Of a stretch of DNA of 28,139 nucleotides, positions 27,551 through 28,139 are shown one piece after another. The notes below the pieces were generated by a model that saw only the letters and a list, made by a program, of their open reading frames with translations, made no database searches and had not been told where the DNA came from. Made by a program: the position numbers and the translations under genes. The stretch comes from Acrasis kona (taxonomy: Eukaryota > Heterolobosea > Eutetramitea > Acrasida > Acrasidae). Every line of letters starts with the position of its first letter. Within the stretch, counting starts at the first letter, position 1. The stretch is from assembly GCA_026419775.2 (NCBI GenBank), contig JAOPGA020001074.1:1-28139 (forward strand), in the 5' to 3' direction.

Positions 27551-28139
27551 TTTTTTTTGTATAAATCGCATTCTGCGAAAAGCTTTATTAGAATAAATTT
27601 ACATATTTATAAATGACTCTATACAGCCGAAGGCCCGCCTAGCTTGGCGGATTTGATGGCGTGTGTTGCGCAACGCGCGTGCCAGATGGAGTAAGAGGTC
27701 TCCATCAAAATGGTTGATATCTTCCTCAACACTTAGAGTGGCTTTTTGACTGGTATCTTACTAGAAAAACGCTTAACTACATCCATACTAGTGTAACCAA
27801 GTAGACTAGCATAAATAGTAGCTTTACGCCTGTCAGTCATAGGATGTTCGTCAAAATCAAAACCACTCTGGTACAGTGTAAATGGAAGACCCCAGAATTT
27901 AAATGAGCCCTTTATAAGTGAACCTGGCAGCATGTTGCTGCGAATCAGTTCATTAATTGATCGCATTGCATCATATGTGTATGGCAAGTTTCTGCGACAA
28001 TTTAAAAGAACATGGGATTGGTCCTCATGTTGCAAACAACACCTCGGGCATTTGGTGTTGATTATTTGATTCTTGTCGTCCCAATACTGCATTTTAGAGA
28101 GTGTGCAGAGTTGATTGGAGCGGAGACGGAGGAGGGAAG
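27551..28139 (-). mobile_element. LINE-A copy 2, 3' end, empty of LINE-B
   Basis: This is the reverse complement of the LINE-A end at 1-1026, running off the window edge, with its A-tail as the T run at 27551-27558. It lacks the LINE-B insertion and keeps a single copy of the 16-base target (27599-27614). It inserted into MULE remnant 2. Its ORF2 part (27733 to about 28125) differs from copy 1 by Leu to Pro and by a Gln codon turned to TAA (27733-27735). One extra C occurs close to the window edge. Confidence 0.9.

Noticed and set aside
1-28139. The inverted ends could be terminal repeats of one 28 kb giant element.
   Set aside because: The repeated part is a LINE 3' end with A-tail and AATAAA, and one copy carries a later insertion; no element spans the whole window.
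1-28139. tRNA, rRNA or other structured RNA genes.
   Set aside because: No tRNA-like A/B box pair with a cloverleaf and no rRNA-like segment was recognised on either strand by eye.

Overview
The window is eukaryotic, AT-rich DNA crowded with transposable elements. It comes from a small-intron lineage: the best gene has a 43-base GT-AG intron with a CTAAC branch site. The mix (LINEs with and without RNase H, MULE, piggyBac, tyrosine-recombinase elements, a DIRS-like element, a TET/JBP-type oxygenase) would suit an early-diverging fungus or an amoeba-like protist, but the sequence alone does not settle this. Both ends of the window lie in the same young LINE, in opposite orientation, so the piece probably stops where an assembly broke in a repeat.

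Layout. 1-1026: 3' end of LINE-A, with a short LINE-B copy inserted inside it and flanked by a 16-base target duplication. 1027-2276: two decayed minus-strand genes of unknown function. 2425-3181: a MULE transposase remnant followed by a possible Ulp1-like peptidase piece. About 3190-7800: a nearly full-length RNase H LINE (ORF1, APE endonuclease, part of RT, end of RNase H) that has lost most of its RT. About 7806-8920 and 11700-12240: two inverted copies of a tyrosine-recombinase element sharing a GC-rich leading end. Between them: a LINE-B tail, a gag-like fossil and a piggyBac remnant. 12981-16134: two extra-stable hairpins, a small proline-rich minus-strand gene, and an apparently intact 826-residue MULE transposase. 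16463-17860: LINE reverse transcriptase. 18091-19515: eight palindromic units with a 200-base period. 19465-22176: DIRS-like gag-RT-RNase H fossil. 22248-23430: LINE RT fragment, short hairpin repeats and a recombinase fragment. 23596-24200: TET/JBP-like 2-oxoglutarate oxygenase. 24677-26470: a divergent pair, HNH endonuclease and an unknown gene, with related hairpins at their 3' ends. 26500-28139: RT/RNase H fossil, LINE-B tail, MULE SWIM fragment, LINE-A copy.

There is no operon-like pathway here; most parts are independent mobile elements nested in one another. The genes most likely to be functional are the MULE transposase and the HNH endonuclease. The oxygenase keeps its active-site motifs but changes frame once. 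The most unusual structures are the 200-base palindromic array, the HNH cassette with its duplicated 3' ends, and the paired filled and empty LINE-B insertion sites.
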